This document shows positions 12,906 to 25,325 of a stretch of 64,000 bases of DNA, one piece after another; the first letter of the stretch is position 1; each line of letters opens with the position of its first letter. A program made the translations under genes and the position numbers. The notes beneath the pieces were generated by a model, which worked only from the letters and a program-made list of their open reading frames with translations, had not been told where the DNA came from and did no database searches. The stretch lies in contig OX439046.1 of assembly GCA_949317995.1 (NCBI GenBank), positions 37,112,002 through 37,176,001 on the forward strand, in the 5' to 3' direction. Source of the DNA: Acholoe squamosa. Lineage: Eukaryota > Annelida > Polychaeta > Phyllodocida > Polynoidae.

Positions 12906-13020
12906 ATGCCGGCCCCTACACCTTCTTTAAGGTCGACTGTAGCAGGTTCCTTTGATCGCATCGGGATTCACAAACTATGAAAATAGGGTAAATCGAACGT
13001 GCTGAACGCAATGAGACGTA

Positions 13021-13550
13021 CCCTAATCTCCCGCGTAGAAGGCGCGTCTTTCATGGGAGGGTAATTGCCTTGAGTTGGGAGTGCACCTTATGCGCGGCTT
13101 TTTTTCCAACATCTCAATTGGGAGACTGATTGATGTGACCAAGGAAAACACCCCAAAATCATTAGCTAACCTTTATATATATATCAATCTAATTTTAATT
13201 ATGAGTTCATAACATGCCGACCGTGTGCCGATGACAGCTTGAACTCATAGAGCCAGCAGCGCGGCAGCCCGGTCAGTGTACAGGCGCTCGGCGGGCATCA
13301 AGCCGACCGTGTGCTGATGACAGCTTGAACTCATAGAGCCAGCACCACGGCAGCCCGGTCGGTGTACAATAGGGGGGTGGGGATCTGTGCGCCTTCTACG
13401 TGAAACAGCCCCCCTGTGAGTTCGGGGGGGGGGCGCCTTGTACTTGGGTTTTTCCAGAAATGGATCCAGAAGAGGTAGGTGCGCCTTCTACGTGAAAAGG
13501 CCTTCACTGAGTTGGGGGTGCGCCTTCTACGCGAGCTGCGCCTTCTACGC
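13021..13550. mobile_element. CCGTAATC-family element, large form, decayed right end
   Basis: Starts as CCCTAATCTCCCGCGTAGAA after TA at 13019-13020, inside a ~150-bp tandem unit. Contains many GCGCCTTCTACGC and CTGAGTTGGGGGTGCGCC motifs. In the middle are about two copies of a ~75-bp repeat with GACAGCTTGAACTCATAGAG and a CCGACCGTGTG motif. It ends in GCGCCTTCTACGC without the usual GAGATTACGG terminus, so the right end is lost. Confidence 0.75.
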
Positions 13551-13989
13551 ATTATTATGAACCCCCGCCAAAAAAAAAATTGTTTCGAATCTTGACATGA
13601 TGCCTACTTTAAGGTCGACTTAAGCGGGTTCCTTTGATCGCATCTGGATTTACAAGCTATGAAAATAGGGTAAATCAAATGTGCTGAATGCAATGAGACA
13701 TAATACAAGTCAGAATTACGAACCCCCGCCGGAAAAAAAATTGTTTTGAATCTTGACATGATGCCTACTATAACTTTAGCAGGTTCCTTCTATCACATCG
13801 GGATTCACAAACTATGAAAATAGGGTAAATCAAACGTGCCAAACGCAATGAGACATAATACAAGTCTGAATTATGAACCCCTGCCGGAAAAAAATATTGT
13901 TTCGAATCTTGACATGATGCCTACTTTAACTTTAAGGTCGACTTGAGCGGGTTCCTTTGATCGCATCGGGATTCACAAACTCCTACCAC

Positions 13990-16390
13990 CTCAAAATTCA
14001 CCTTTTACAGATGTTAAAATTTTAGACTATGAAGATTCACAAAAATGTCCATAACTTTCCACCAAATTGTTGTAGGAAAGAAATTCAAACAGCTATGAAC
14101 TCCTCTGGAAAATCGGCTTTCTCTCGGAACCCTTTTATCGCCCCACGATGTCTCTCGGTCTTCAGGCCATTTTGGCCTTTCCCCAGCATTTTTGGCCTCT
14201 ACAGCTATATTTTGAGGGTATTGATGAAAGAATGATACAGATCTGTTCTCGGGCCACCAATCTCGGACCACCAATGGGGCTGCGCAGCTAGACACTGTGT
14301 CATACTTTGTTTAAATCTAACATTTTCCTTCAATTTCTCAGTACCATGCGACAAACAAAGACGAGTTGTGACAATAATCCATGTGTACTGCGAAAATAAA
14401 GGAAGATTTCTTTCAAATAAGAAGATATTTGGGCCGATAGCGCCGACATCAGCAACAACATCGGCGAAACATGTGGCTGTGTTTACTCTTTAAATGTGCA
14501 GCACATGCGCAAAGACCCAGAAAGTAGGTCGTTGTCCATTTGTTCTTGATCGATAATACCTTAAATAATTGATTGGAGTGGAAATAACTATGACTATGAC
14601 TAAGGGTTAATCCACCTATTCCAGCTTAGTATATCGCAAAAGAGATATATGAGAAAAGTCGGTCATTTGAAACCCTTCACCCTGTTCCCATAGGCGGCTG
14701 CTGTTTACGATATTTCATTAAACTTGAAAACGCAAGATATTTTCGCTTCGAAATAGCAACAATATAAAAAAAATAGCATGGATGGCTAAACTCCCTTGGT
14801 TGAACACAATGACAACAGAAAAAGGCAAAAATTCTTTTTTTTTATTCAATGACGTAAAAGCCCTTATCTCCCACCCCTGATCTGAAGAACGTGGTCAAAG
14901 TTTTCAACGTTCATGCTTGTTACCATGGAAACGGATATAATCTAAACCAAACTTTGACTCGTAATAAAGAAAATATAGGATAGCATTTTGCAATGCCAGT
15001 AACCCGAAAGGGCACTTAATCTCTTCTTTTATGCCCCTTCTGATACTAACCTCATGTTTTCTTCGAGCGTTATCACTGTCAATGGTTAAGCCTATGGAGA
15101 ATACATCCATTATTGCTTGTATGTTTTATTGGCGAATAACTGCTCTCTTGGCGAGTTAGGCATTGCAAAACAGCAGCAGGTCTTGAATGAGGATCCATGT
15201 TAACCATAAAAAGGCATGAGACAGTGTAATTCTCCTCCATTTTGTTATAATCGAGCAGTGTCGATGGCACCCTAAGTCGATCGTCTCGCTGTCTGCCATT
15301 TTGGATTTTGGTTCTATCTGCGCATGCCCAACCCAATTTCCATGGGGATTTGGGTCAATTTGCACCACCATGGGCTTTGTGATGCGAATTAACAACAGGG
15401 CGAACACATAATGTTTTATCTTTTTAATAAAACATATCGATTCAAATGATATCCTCTTGCCATACTTTATCATATTTCTATATTATAACACTGAATAATT
15501 TTTTTAAAAAGTCGATATCCGCCATGTTTGTACTTAGATTACGACATCTCGAGTGTGCGCACGAGACAAATGGTGGCAAATTTATCAACGTTGGATCAAT
15601 TTTTTTACCCAGAATGCAATGATTAGCACCACCTCTGTCCAAAAACGTGGGAATGTTGATTAATCGCACCTCCTATGGGGCCTTAACCATTGTAAACGAA
15701 AGCGTCTTAACTGCTATGGAGAATAATGGACCCCTACCCTTACCTGTTTTGATAAAGATTCTAGCTAATCTGCTGCAGATAAGAATAAAATCTCTCTCTC
15801 AAGGTAAGCCTAACATAATTACCTATTAGAAAGATTAGAAAAAAAATGTTTGATATGACCGTCTTTTGCAAAAGACATTGTTTTTTTTTTTCAACTGGAA
15901 GTACCTACTGAAAATGACCTAGTTTTTACCCGGCTTTTATAACTCCTTTCGGGTTAAAAATGATCAAAGGACAGGAAGTGATGTTATACATTTTAATTCA
16001 CAATATCTAAATAGTTCAGGCTATCAAGAGCCAAAGTAAAGTGGGATGTTCAAGAGTGAGCTGCTCCTGGGCTGCTCTTCAGAGACACAGTCACGTTTAT
16101 TATTGATTTGGTGAGTGGGAAGGGTGAGACTGCGCTATCTACAGCCACGGGTCCCACATGGCTGGACCATGGCAGGTTTTGTGCAGGTTTTGAGGTAGGT
16201 GGGAGGGGACATATATTTAATTCTAACATTACAATGTACTCGGCCTAGCCAATCAAGACTCAACAGCCAATCATGGCCTGTAGCGATTGGTCGAGACATA
16301 GGTAATTACCCCCTACCTCCCCCGCCCCACCCTGAGAGAAATTCTACAGTTGATGCAATGTCTCTACAGAAACTTCACCAACATTAAGAT
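13990..16390. other. Unassigned non-coding DNA
   Basis: No domain, RNA or paired ends recognised. Several 60-105-codon frames on both strands overlap each other and show no conserved motif. Confidence 0.5.
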
Positions 16391-16394
16391 ACTA

Positions 16395-16627
16395 CCACAT
16401 TCTCCCGCGTAGAAGATGCGCTGTGCGCATAGGACGCACCCCAAACTCAGCAGAGTCATTTTCACGTATAAGACGCACCTCTTAGGTACCAATTTTGTAA
16501 ATCCAGTACTGTTCTATAGTAAAATTACCCCTCGTATAAGACGCACCCCCAACTTGAGAGTATGCTATAAGACGCACCAGCATTTTGTTTGGCGTAGAGG
16601 ACGCGTCTTATACGCGAGAGATTACGG
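16395..16627. mobile_element. CCGTAATC-family element, 233-bp form
   Basis: Inverted ends CCACATTCTCCCGCG and GAGAGATTACGG, flanked by TA (16393-16394 and 16628-16629). Interior alternates CGTATAAGACGCACC and CCAACTTGAGAG motifs and has the shared ACTGTTCTATAGTAAAATTA core. The length equals the copies at 23240 and 43540. A further degenerate stretch of the same motif type (ATATAAGCCGCACTC and similar) abuts it on the right to about 16835. Confidence 0.85.
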
Positions 16628-16856
16628 TACTGTAAATTCTGTCATATAAGCCGCACTCTCGTATAAGCCGTACCCCGACTTTGGGAGAAGCCATAGCCAA
16701 AGCTTGAAAATGGGCTACAGTAATTTAGCACTATTTCAGTGTAAAATACCCTCATATAAGCCACACCCCTAGTTTGGGCCGTTCCTATAAGCCTAATTCT
16801 TATTTGGATTCTGGTACTCACCGCGGCTTCTACGAGAAGATTTCAAGGGAAAGGAG

Positions 16857-17807
16857 TAGGGATGTCATCGATATCTACAATATCGAAGTATTGTCATTAT
16901 CAAAATAGTTAATATCGTATCGACATCACTGTTATATCGATATATAATAGCGTCACATACAAAAAAAAAGAATTTTGGACTGAATCCTCTGCCATGTTCA
17001 CACTCCTATAGACATATTTGGTATCAAATTAAAGCTTATGGTGTCAGGAATGCAATGGGGTAGGGTTCATCTGCATCCTCACAATTTCCTAAGGGCAGTA
17101 AGTCCTCAAGCAATATTTTGTGATTTCTTTCCTTAGTAGGTTTACGTTTATGCCAACAAACCTATAGCTCCCTATAGCATTATCTGCAAGGACGTTGGGA
17201 GGTGATGATTTAATGAGAAGAAGATATGTGAATCAATATGGTAAAAGGTACACCCGCGCACCCCTCAGGTGTGTACCTTTTACCGTGTTGATCCACATAT
17301 GCTGAAAGTTAGGGTAAAATTACATGATTTTAGCCCCCATACAAATGAACGAAAAAGTATTCCTTAGAAATGTATAGTGATTCTATTAGGAATATTTTGC
17401 ACGATAACATGCCATGTGAATTCGGAATTGTATATGTGTTTAACTTATTGAATTTCTTCTCTCAGGTCCTTCATGAAATTTCTCAATCACTAATATATAA
17501 ATACATTTTAGAATAGCTTGTATTGCTACAATTTCCTTTGACATGTCAATAGGGTTATATCGACATTCTCTTAGTCCAAGAATAGTTAATATATTTTGGC
17601 AGGGATAATTTGGCAAATCTGCTTACATTTGAGTCCCCACCCCTATCAAAGTCTCTTGATCTTTTTGACTCTATTACATGTAACTCATATTAAAACATGG
17701 CTCCACTGCATCATAAAATCGGTAAAAAATCGGAATATCGAGACCAAAAATCATGGCGCCAAAATCGTGATAAGCGGAATCGACAAAAGTTGTCAATGAC
17801 ATCCCTA
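16857..17807. mobile_element. 951-bp non-autonomous hAT-like element
   Basis: The inverted ends are TAGGGATGTCATCGA on the left and TCAATGACATCCCTA on the right. Both sides carry the identical 8-bp target duplication GAAAGGAG (16849-16856 and 17808-17815), diagnostic of hAT-type insertion. Internally, an imperfect inverted repeat at about 17228-17302 (GGTAAAAGGTACAC...GTGTACCTTTTACC) would fold into a long hairpin. No transposase frame is present, so it would need a partner in trans. Confidence 0.9.
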
Positions 17808-17815
17808 GAAAGGAG

Positions 17816-19600
17816 CCCTTTAAAGGCATAGGGTAAGGGCCCTTGATGAATTGGGGGGGGGGGGGTTGGCATTTGGCATTTTCCCTTGAAAAGGGTCTAG
17901 AATCACTCAAATTTCAACTTGTGAATAAGGTACCAAATTCAAGGGTGTGTTCACACATGGAAACTATAGAAAAGATAGGGAGTACCCCCTGGGCAGCAAT
18001 GACCACTGCCTAGCTATCTATAAGAGCTATTCATAGTACAACAGGCAAAAATCTATGTTCTAACCATAGGATTTGGCTCATATTCTCAGGATCCTCTTTT
18101 TTATCAACTCCCGCCTGACACACAAACTTACAGTCTAAAAGCTTCATTAGTTTTGGATTTAACTATAGAAGTCTATGGGAAAAAAGCAAACATCTACTTT
18201 GACTTTCCATTTCCAAAATTTGACAGACCCCTACAATTTTTTCCGAAAATCAAACAAGACATGGAGACAACCCTTGCACCAGCACTCACTGACTTTGATA
18301 ACATTCTGTAGAGCCATTTACTGACAAAGTCAAATACAGTGATTGCCCCTCCCTCATGACATCCCTGACTCAAAGAATGGGGGTCCTTCTACATAACATT
18401 AATGGTAAAGGGAACAAAATATCGATCTGTCCTCTGTGGCAGCTACCGCTTTAGTGAAGATTCAAAGATGAACCTTCTCTATGACATCACAGTGCCAGTA
18501 TCCAAGACTACCAGTGACATCACAAGTAACCATAGTGGTTGGTTGCTTGGTGATTGTCAGTTGCCAGGTGCTGTCAACAAATGTGTTGACATTTTCTCTC
18601 TCTCTTCTCTCTAACGCTCTCCCTTCCTTTCTTCTACATAACATTAAATAGCGACAACTTTACATTGACGGTCCCCCATAATAATTTGACACTTGTGAGT
18701 GCATGTGATGCTTTAATCATACACAGAATAAGAATCCATAGGCCTTAGGTACAGCTTACTCCCTATAAATCCCTACTTTAGCTGAACTTTTATGCTAAAA
18801 CCCTTATTAAGTATCAATTAGTCTAAAAACACTCACAAGGTTCTTATATGGATAGACCCTACCAACCTTAAACTACTAATGAACACCTACCCCTATTTAT
18901 TCTAGTATCCTTTTGCCGGATGCTCATGGATCTGTCTCATACAGGTTCCATAAACTACCGGGTACCCTCCCTGTTCACCTGCCCTGCATGATATACACAT
19001 ACATGTCCAAATGTCTGAGTTTGTTTGGCGTCTCAGGATTAAGTATGAAAGCTGTAGGAGCCTACATGGTAATCCCGTCTTAAGAAGCCGACCTCCTGCC
19101 GGTCCACCAACCTACTATCACTGCTATTTCTGAACCCAAAACCTTTTTATATGAGTCCTTTTTTGTGACTTTTTTTATCAAAGCTAAATACTCTCTAATT
19201 AGGGCTTTCTGTATCACCCTTGCCGAACGTCAGCCTTTTCCTTTGTAGTTTCCAGCATTATCCTCTCCCCTCTTCTCTCTAACGCTCTCCCTTCCTTTCT
19301 TTTTTTCTCATAATAAAAAAAACCTTATTGCGATGTCTAATATTGGAGTCTAACACTGAATTACACCAAGGCTTATGCCACACTCCTCCGCCACATACCT
19401 TACATATTATATTTAGCTTTTGCACTCATTCTATAGAAGAAAAGGTTACTCTAATACATTGAACTCACTAGACATATTTCCTATTTCTTACTGACCGTAC
19501 ATGGAAAGAAACTAATAAATAGCAGATTCGTGGCCAAAATATGTCCTTTATGAGAACCATTTAAGGTGCAATTCGATGGTCCCATTCCTCACAGCACAAA
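17816..19600. other. Unassigned non-coding DNA with a duplicated pyrimidine tract
   Basis: CTTCTCTCTAACGCTCTCCC followed by TTCCTTTCT occurs at about 18602-18631 and again near 19272-19301, and CTACATAACATTAA occurs near 18390 and 18636. This suggests a diverged interspersed repeat, but its limits cannot be set. No coding signal. Confidence 0.4.
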
Positions 19601-19607
19601 ATATATA

Positions 19608-20229
19608 CCGTAATCTCCCGCGTAGAAGGCGCAGCCTGCGTAGAAGGCGCCCCCCCAACTCAGAGAAGGCCTTTTCACGTAGAAGGCGCACGTACCTCTT
19701 CTGGATCGATTTCCGGAAAAACCCGCGTATAAGGCGCCCCCCCCAACTCACAGGGGGTCTGTTTCGTGTAGAAGGCGCCCCCCCTCCCCACCCCCCTATA
19801 TGAGTTCAAGCTGTCATCGGCACACGGTCGGTTTAAAAAAACGGCGAGCAAATCTACAGCGACCGGTCTGCCGCAGTGCTGGCTATATGAGTTCAAGCTG
19901 TCATCGGCACACGGTGTGACGGTCAGTGTCAAACCCGCCGAGCAAATCTACAGCGACCGGGCTGCCGAATTGCTGGCTATATGAGCTGGCAAGCTGTCAT
20001 CGGCACACGGTCGGTTTAAAAAAACGGCGAGCAAATCTATAGCGACCGGTCTGCCGCGGTGCTGGCGCTATGAGTTCAAGCTGTCATCAGCGCATTTTCC
20101 CAAATGAGATGTTGGAAAAACCCGCGTATAAGGCGCACCCCCAACTCAAGGCAATTACCCTCCCGCGTATAAGACCCAGCAGCATTTTGTTTGGCGTAGA
20201 AGACGCGCCTTCTACGCGGGAGATTACGG
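19608..20229. mobile_element. CCGTAATC-family element, 622-bp form
   Basis: Complete inverted ends CCGTAATCTCCCGCG and CGCGGGAGATTACGG with TA on both sides (19606-19607, 20230-20231). Both outer thirds are packed with GTAGAAGGCGC motifs. The centre holds about four copies of an ~85-bp repeat (GAGTTCAAGCTGTCATCGG, CACACGGTCGG, GCGACCGGTCTGCCGC). Short frames reading RVEGA or RRLR repeats are by-products of these motifs, not genes. Confidence 0.92.
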
Positions 20230-20231
20230 TA

Positions 20232-20687
20232 CTGCATAATGCCCCCCAATAAGACTGAGTTGATGGAAACAGGCCAATTTGACATGGGTGCCCATGAGTG
20301 CCAAATTCTAATGAATGCAGGACTACAATGCTTTCGCCAAGAAAAAGTCCAAGGCTAAGGGTGTAATTTTGAACGGTTGGCTTAAACAATCCCCTGGTGT
20401 GGAAACAGGGTGTGGCATATGTAAATGCGCCAACATCAGCATCGCAAGAACCACTAATAGCATGGGCATAATGTATCAGAAAGTTCTTCTCCAGGATGTT
20501 ATTTCTGAATCTATCAATGTATCTAAATTTTGGGGACGGCATAAAGGCCTATGTCCCTTTTTTTGATACTTGATTTGACAAATCTAATGTTGGAGAGGGG
20601 AGGTAAAGGAATCTTGTACTTTGTAGATATTCCTATCTTATGTTCACATGTATATCAATATAAACATAACAGCATCCATGAAAATAC
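20232..20687 (+). other. Possible end of a LINE ORF1 or 5' UTR
   Basis: An 83-codon frame (20315-20566) includes GCGICKCANIS but no full zinc knuckle. Its position just before the endonuclease frame makes an ORF1 remnant possible, not shown. Otherwise nothing is recognised here. Confidence 0.25.
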
Positions 20688-21776
20688 ATGCAGTTTAGTA
20701 ACATGATAAGCCTAAAAGGCACCAGAGGTCTGCGTTTCATACATTTAAATGCTCGAAGTTTTAAGGCTAATTATGCCAGCATATGTGCTGAAATATACCC
20801 AGCAAATCTGGAAATCTTTTCCTTCTCAGAGACATGGTTAAAAAATGAGGATGATGAAATGAACTACCAATTTTATGGTTACACCCGTTATAGGTTAGAC
20901 AGACAAGTAATTGATAAAAAAGGAAATATAAAAACTGGTGGTGGGGTTTGTATTTTTGTAAAACATGGTCTAACACATGACTATGACATGTTCCCATTAT
21001 TAAACCGATCTGACAAAGACATTGAAATTCAAAATGTATTAATTATGAAAGTTCATATGAAACCCATAATATTACTAAATGTATATAGACCACCTGATGG
21101 GGACAAAAATGAATTTGTTAATATATTCGAAGGGATTATTTCTAATATTGAAAATAGGGATAAATTTGATATTGTGGCCATGGGTGACTTCAACTTTAAT
21201 ATCGTTGAAGATAATGATGTTTTGAATAATTTATTAAATCTTATGAAAACCTATGGTCTAAAGCAAGAGATCCATGAATGTACACAAAAGAAAGCCATTC
21301 TAGATTTAATCTTTATTAACATCGGACCAAATTTTGTAAAAACAGGGGTCTCAAACAACTACATCTCAGATCATCTACCAATATATCTAATCAGGAAGAA
21401 ATGGAAAATTCCTGAAGAAAAAGTGTATATAACTGGTCGCTCATATTCACGCCTTACTGATGAAATCCTGTTCAATGAATTTGATAACTATGATTGGAAT
21501 ATTTTTAATCATACAAATGATGTAAACTGTGCTTGGTTCCATTATGAAAAAGCAATATGTGATATACTTGATATGCATTGTCCAGTTAACAGGTTCTTAG
21601 TATCCAAACATAGGGACCCATGGATGAACCAAAATGTTTTTGAGTTAATTCGAGAAAAAAATACCAAATTATGGAAGGCGATACGAACAGGTAGAGAAGC
21701 TGATTGGAGAATGTCTTCAAATTTTCGCAACAAAGCAAATAAAATAATAGACAAAGCCCGAAAAAAACTTCTTTAA
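20688..21776 (+). pseudogene. LINE AP-like endonuclease domain
   Basis: A 362-codon open frame with the exonuclease-endonuclease-phosphatase fold signatures of LINE endonucleases. They are NARSF near residue 22, SETWL near 50 (catalytic Glu), a YRPP motif near 135, GDFNFN near 167 (Asp/Asn pair), LDLIFIN near 204 and SDHLPI near 226 (catalytic Asp-His). In LINEs it nicks target DNA to prime reverse transcription. The domain itself looks whole; the frame then breaks just before the RT continues in another frame. Confidence 0.88.
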
Positions 21777-21783
21777 AGAACAA

Positions 21784-23797
21784 ATGGAAACCTATAAGAA
21801 TGATCATAGAAAATTTTGGCGAGTTATAAATAACTTACTGCCTGGTCATCCAAACCGCTCAAAAGATATCTCCTTAATTGACCACGAAAATAATAACGCT
21901 TTGGTTACCCATGATAAAGTTTCTGATTTTATTAACCATTACTTCGTAAATATAGGTCCTGTACTTGCTAAAGACTTTAATATTCCATGGAAACCTTATG
22001 ATGATTGTATAATTGAAAGAATGGAACCTTTTAACACAAACCGACAAGAAGTTATCAAACTTATTCATGACATTCAAGTGATTAAGTATTCTGCAATCAA
22101 TAATATATAGACAACAATTCTAAAGAAAGTATTTAAACATGACCCTGATAAGCTGGTCAAGTTATTTAATCTCTATTTTCAAACTAATACAGTACCAAAT
22201 TCCTGGAAAGTATCTAGAGTTACTCCTATTCCCAAATCTGGTAATTTGAAACTTGTGAATAATTATAGACCTATTTCCTTGTTACCCTTGCCTTGCAAAC
22301 TAATTGAAAAAAATGTTCATAATAGAGTTTATGGTTTTCTGATGAAGGAAAATATATTGACTTCACACCAAGGTGGCTTTAGACCTGGCTACAGTACAGT
22401 AAATACTCTTGCAATGTTTACAGATGAGATTAAAAGGAATATAAATATGGGTAAATCAACCATAGCCTCCTTTATAGATCTGCGGAAAGCTTTTGACACC
22501 ATAGACCACTCTATCCTTCTCATTAAGCTTAACCACTATTGTATAAGGTCAGATGTCTATCATTGGTTTTAAAACTATCTTAGAGATAGATATCAGACTA
22601 CCACAGCGAATAATATTCAGTCTGAGAGGGAGAGGGTGGTCCGTGGGGTACCCCAGGGATCTATTTTAGGTCCTTTACTTTTTCTGCTATATATAAATGA
22701 TGTAACAAATTGTATTAAAAATTGCAAAATTAAGCTCTATGCAGACGACACTGTGATATACTCAGCACAAAACAATTTTAATATCGCTAAGCGAGAGCTA
22801 CAAGATGACCTTGAAATTTATCATACTTAGTGTGCTCAGAATAAGCTTTCTATTAATGTAGCCAAAACCAAAATAATGAATTTCTAATCAAGTTCAAAAA
22901 ATTTGAATACTTTATCAGCTGATATAACTCTAAATGACCATTTACTACAGGTTGTGCCTAGGTATAAATACCTTGGCGTAACTCTCGATCCACTACTACA
23001 TTATAACCTTCATCTGAGCAACCAAATTAAAACAATAGCCTATAAGATGTATAAATTGTGTCTCCTACGCAAATACCTTGATGTAAAACTAGCATTAAGA
23101 ATCTACAAAACCACTATTTTACCTTATATTGAATATGCAGACATCTGTTTCATGAGTACATATGATAAATACCTAGACCCACTCCAGTACTTTCAAAATA
23201 GATGTATAAAAATTTGTCTTCAGGTACCACACCTAACTACCGTAAACTCCCGCGTATAAGACGCGTCCTCTACGCCAAACAAATCCCTACTTGGTCTTAT
23301 AGGATCTCCTCAAGTTGGGGGTGCGTCTTATACAAGGGGTAATTTTACTATAGAACAGTACTGGATTTACAAAATTGTGCCTTAAAATGTGCGTCTTATA
23401 CGCGAAAATGCATGTGCTGAGTTTGGGGTGCATCTTATATGCGCAGCGCTTCTTCTACGCGGGAGATTACGGTAGTACAAATCTTATTCACAATATGAAT
23501 AAGATAAATTTTCTACATGATAGACGTTACATTCACCTTTTAAACTTTATGTATACATATTAGATCTCGGGATAAAAATCCCCTAGACAATAGACCTATT
23601 AGAACCAGGTTACATGAACCCCCTACCCTGAAAGTCATAACTCCTAATTGTCTAATGTATGCAAGAAGCGTAGAATATCTGGGTGCTATAAGCTGGAATG
23701 CACTGACAACGGGTAGGAGAAATGCCCCTAGCCTGGAACAGTTTAAAACTGAATCCAGAAGCTATCTGGCAGGTCTCTTCCCCTATGTCAGGCCATA
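21784..23797 (+). pseudogene. LINE reverse transcriptase and C-terminal region (broken)
   Basis: From 21784 a single frame carries the linker (HRKFWRVINNLL). It is followed by RT motifs NNYRPISLLP (22257 on), GGFRPGYST, FIDLRKAFDTIDH (about 22470), GVPQGSILGPLLFLLYIND (about 22645) and LYADDT (22735), then the thumb/C-terminal part (KYLGVTLD, 22960). Stops near 22108, 22570, 22828 and 22885 interrupt it. After the transposon at 23240-23472 the same protein resumes (SVEYLGAISWNAL near 23665) and ends about 23797. RT would copy the LINE RNA at the nicked target; this copy cannot. Confidence 0.88.
23240..23472. mobile_element. CCGTAATC-family element, 233-bp form, in the LINE
   Basis: Ends CCGTAAACTCCCGCG and CGCGGGAGATTACGG, with TA flanks at 23238-23239 and 23473-23474. 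It shares the AGAACAGTACTGGATTTAC core with the 16395 copy but in opposite orientation. It lies in the C-terminal part of the LINE reverse transcriptase, so it inserted after the LINE did. Confidence 0.92.
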
Positions 23798-24627
23798 GCG
23801 CATTATCATCTGATAATATGCCTATCCTTATATCATGTTATAAATGATCTACCCTGTGAACTCGAACTATTAAGTGTGCTGAAAATCTCTAAATTTGTTT
23901 GATGCTATTTGAGATGCTTGATCTATGTGGATAGACTTTCCTTGCCCCCCTCCCATCTTTATTTCTATAATAATTTAATATATTGTGGTAACTGTCTTGC
24001 TGATGATAGAACTGAAGAAATGCAGAGCCAGAAGAATCAACCCTTACACAGAATTCTGTGGGGATGAGGTTCTCTTCCTTCATTGTTATCTCGATTTAAT
24101 ATATGTTATTTCCTTATACTATAACTTGTTGGTTACTGTTGCATTGATTACCTTATGACATAAGCTTTGTATTTCCGGTGATTCCTAGATACAATGCATA
24201 CTATGTACACGCTAATGTACCTTATGCCTATGTAACAATCTTACACTTAACCGGTCACAGATGCATGTAAATATTTCTTATCAATGTACCAAATAACCAA
24301 ATGACTAGACTAATGTATAGAAATTTTGAGATAATAAAGTAAATTCAAACCAAAAATTAATGTAAATATGTAACAACAAAGTAAATTCAAACCAAAAATG
24401 TTCCTCTAGAGGCTTTGGTCTGTGGGGATGGGTCCGGGGAGGTAGCCATCTTGTCATGTACCTGGGAAAATGCAAGAGGCTGCTGGACATTGCAAGCTGT
24501 TAAACCAAGATGGCTACTTGTAAAAGATGCCTGCCACTTCAAGGTTCCTGCTTGTACAAAGTTGCTGCTAGATGGCTGCTTGAACAAGATGCCTGCCACT
24601 TAAAGGTGGCTGTTTGTACAATGTTAC

Positions 24628-25098
24628 GGTGGTACCACCCTAAATACACGCTGCGACCCGAAAAAATCCACTATCGCTGACGCTTGACAAAATATTTCAA
24701 ATACTTAAAATTTCCTCAGAACTAAGCCAAATATACCAGATTGTAGCTTTTGAAATGGCAAAAATCATACACTAGGTCTGTCATAACAAAGTGCAATCAG
24801 ATTTTTCACAAATCGCCATGGAAACCACCGATGTGATTTTGTGGTCTGCCACCTGAGTCACTACACATCTATCATAGGTCCCTTTGGTCTGCAGTAAATG
24901 ATCTAAATTATTTTCATTCTTTTCCAATCTTTTTTTTTAAATATTCTCCAAGCCTCCAGGACAATTTTAATGCCAATATATACACAGACAGCCTGTTTAG
25001 AACCCATTTTATAGCCCTAGAAGTGAAAAATTGACTGTATTTAGTGCAGGACTTTTACCATTCTACCCGGAAGTGACCTGATTTAGGGTGGTACCACC
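24628..25098. mobile_element. 471-bp TIR element with TTAC flanks
   Basis: Inverted ends GGTGGTACCACCCTAAAT and ATTTAGGGTGGTACCACC are a perfect 18-bp pair, each starting with the palindrome GGTGGTACCACC. The direct repeat TTAC lies at 24624-24627 and 25099-25102. No coding frame. Superfamily not assigned; a 4-bp (or TTA plus one base) duplication is seen. Confidence 0.88.
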
Positions 25099-25325
25099 TT
25101 ACTACCAGTACAAGATGCCTGCCAGGACAAATGACTGGTGGTACATGTACAAAATGGCTGCCACTACATGATGGCTGCCATTACAAGACTACTGCCTGTG
25201 CAAGATGGCTACCATATCTTGACTGCTGGCTGCCACTACCACATGGCAGCCTGTACCATATGGCTGCCAGTATCATGTGGCTGTCTGTACCACATGGCTG
25301 CCAGTACCATGTGGCTGCCTGTACC

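Larger units (their letters stand above)
11515..13985. repeat. Degenerate ~140-160-bp tandem array, interrupted
   Basis: Units share AGGGTAAATCGAACGTGC, GCAATGAGACATACTACAAG, a run of A before TTGT, TCTTGACATGATGCCTAC and GCGGGTTCCTTTGATCGCAT. Copies lie at 11515-11920, 12906-13018 and 13552-13985. The array is split by an unclassified ~1-kb block (11921-12905) and by a CCGTAATC-family element (13021-13550). Confidence 0.85.
20688..24400 (+). mobile_element. Decayed non-LTR retrotransposon (CR1/Jockey group)
   Basis: An apurinic-type endonuclease followed by a reverse transcriptase with the LINE motif order, then a 3' UTR ending in a twice-repeated AAAGTAAATTCAAACCAAAA tail (about 24335-24400). 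Domain style (NARSF, SETWL, GDFN, SDHLPI; RPISLL, GVPQGSILGPLLF, YADDT) fits the CR1/L2/Jockey branch; the exact clade is not assignable by eye. It is inactive: a frame change near 21776, in-frame stops in the RT part and a 233-bp transposon at 23240. Confidence 0.9.

Noticed and set aside
13331-13552. Arg-rich small frames (RRRRSSRR, RVEGA types) here and at 19548-19803, 48664-49070 and 57116-57230
   Set aside because: They arise from GCGTAGAAGGCGC-type words of the CCGTAATC elements and change frame and strand freely.
20087-20542. 151-codon minus-strand frame near the LINE start
   Set aside because: It overlaps a CCGTAATC end and has no recognised motif; the plus-strand LINE explains the neighbouring sequence better.
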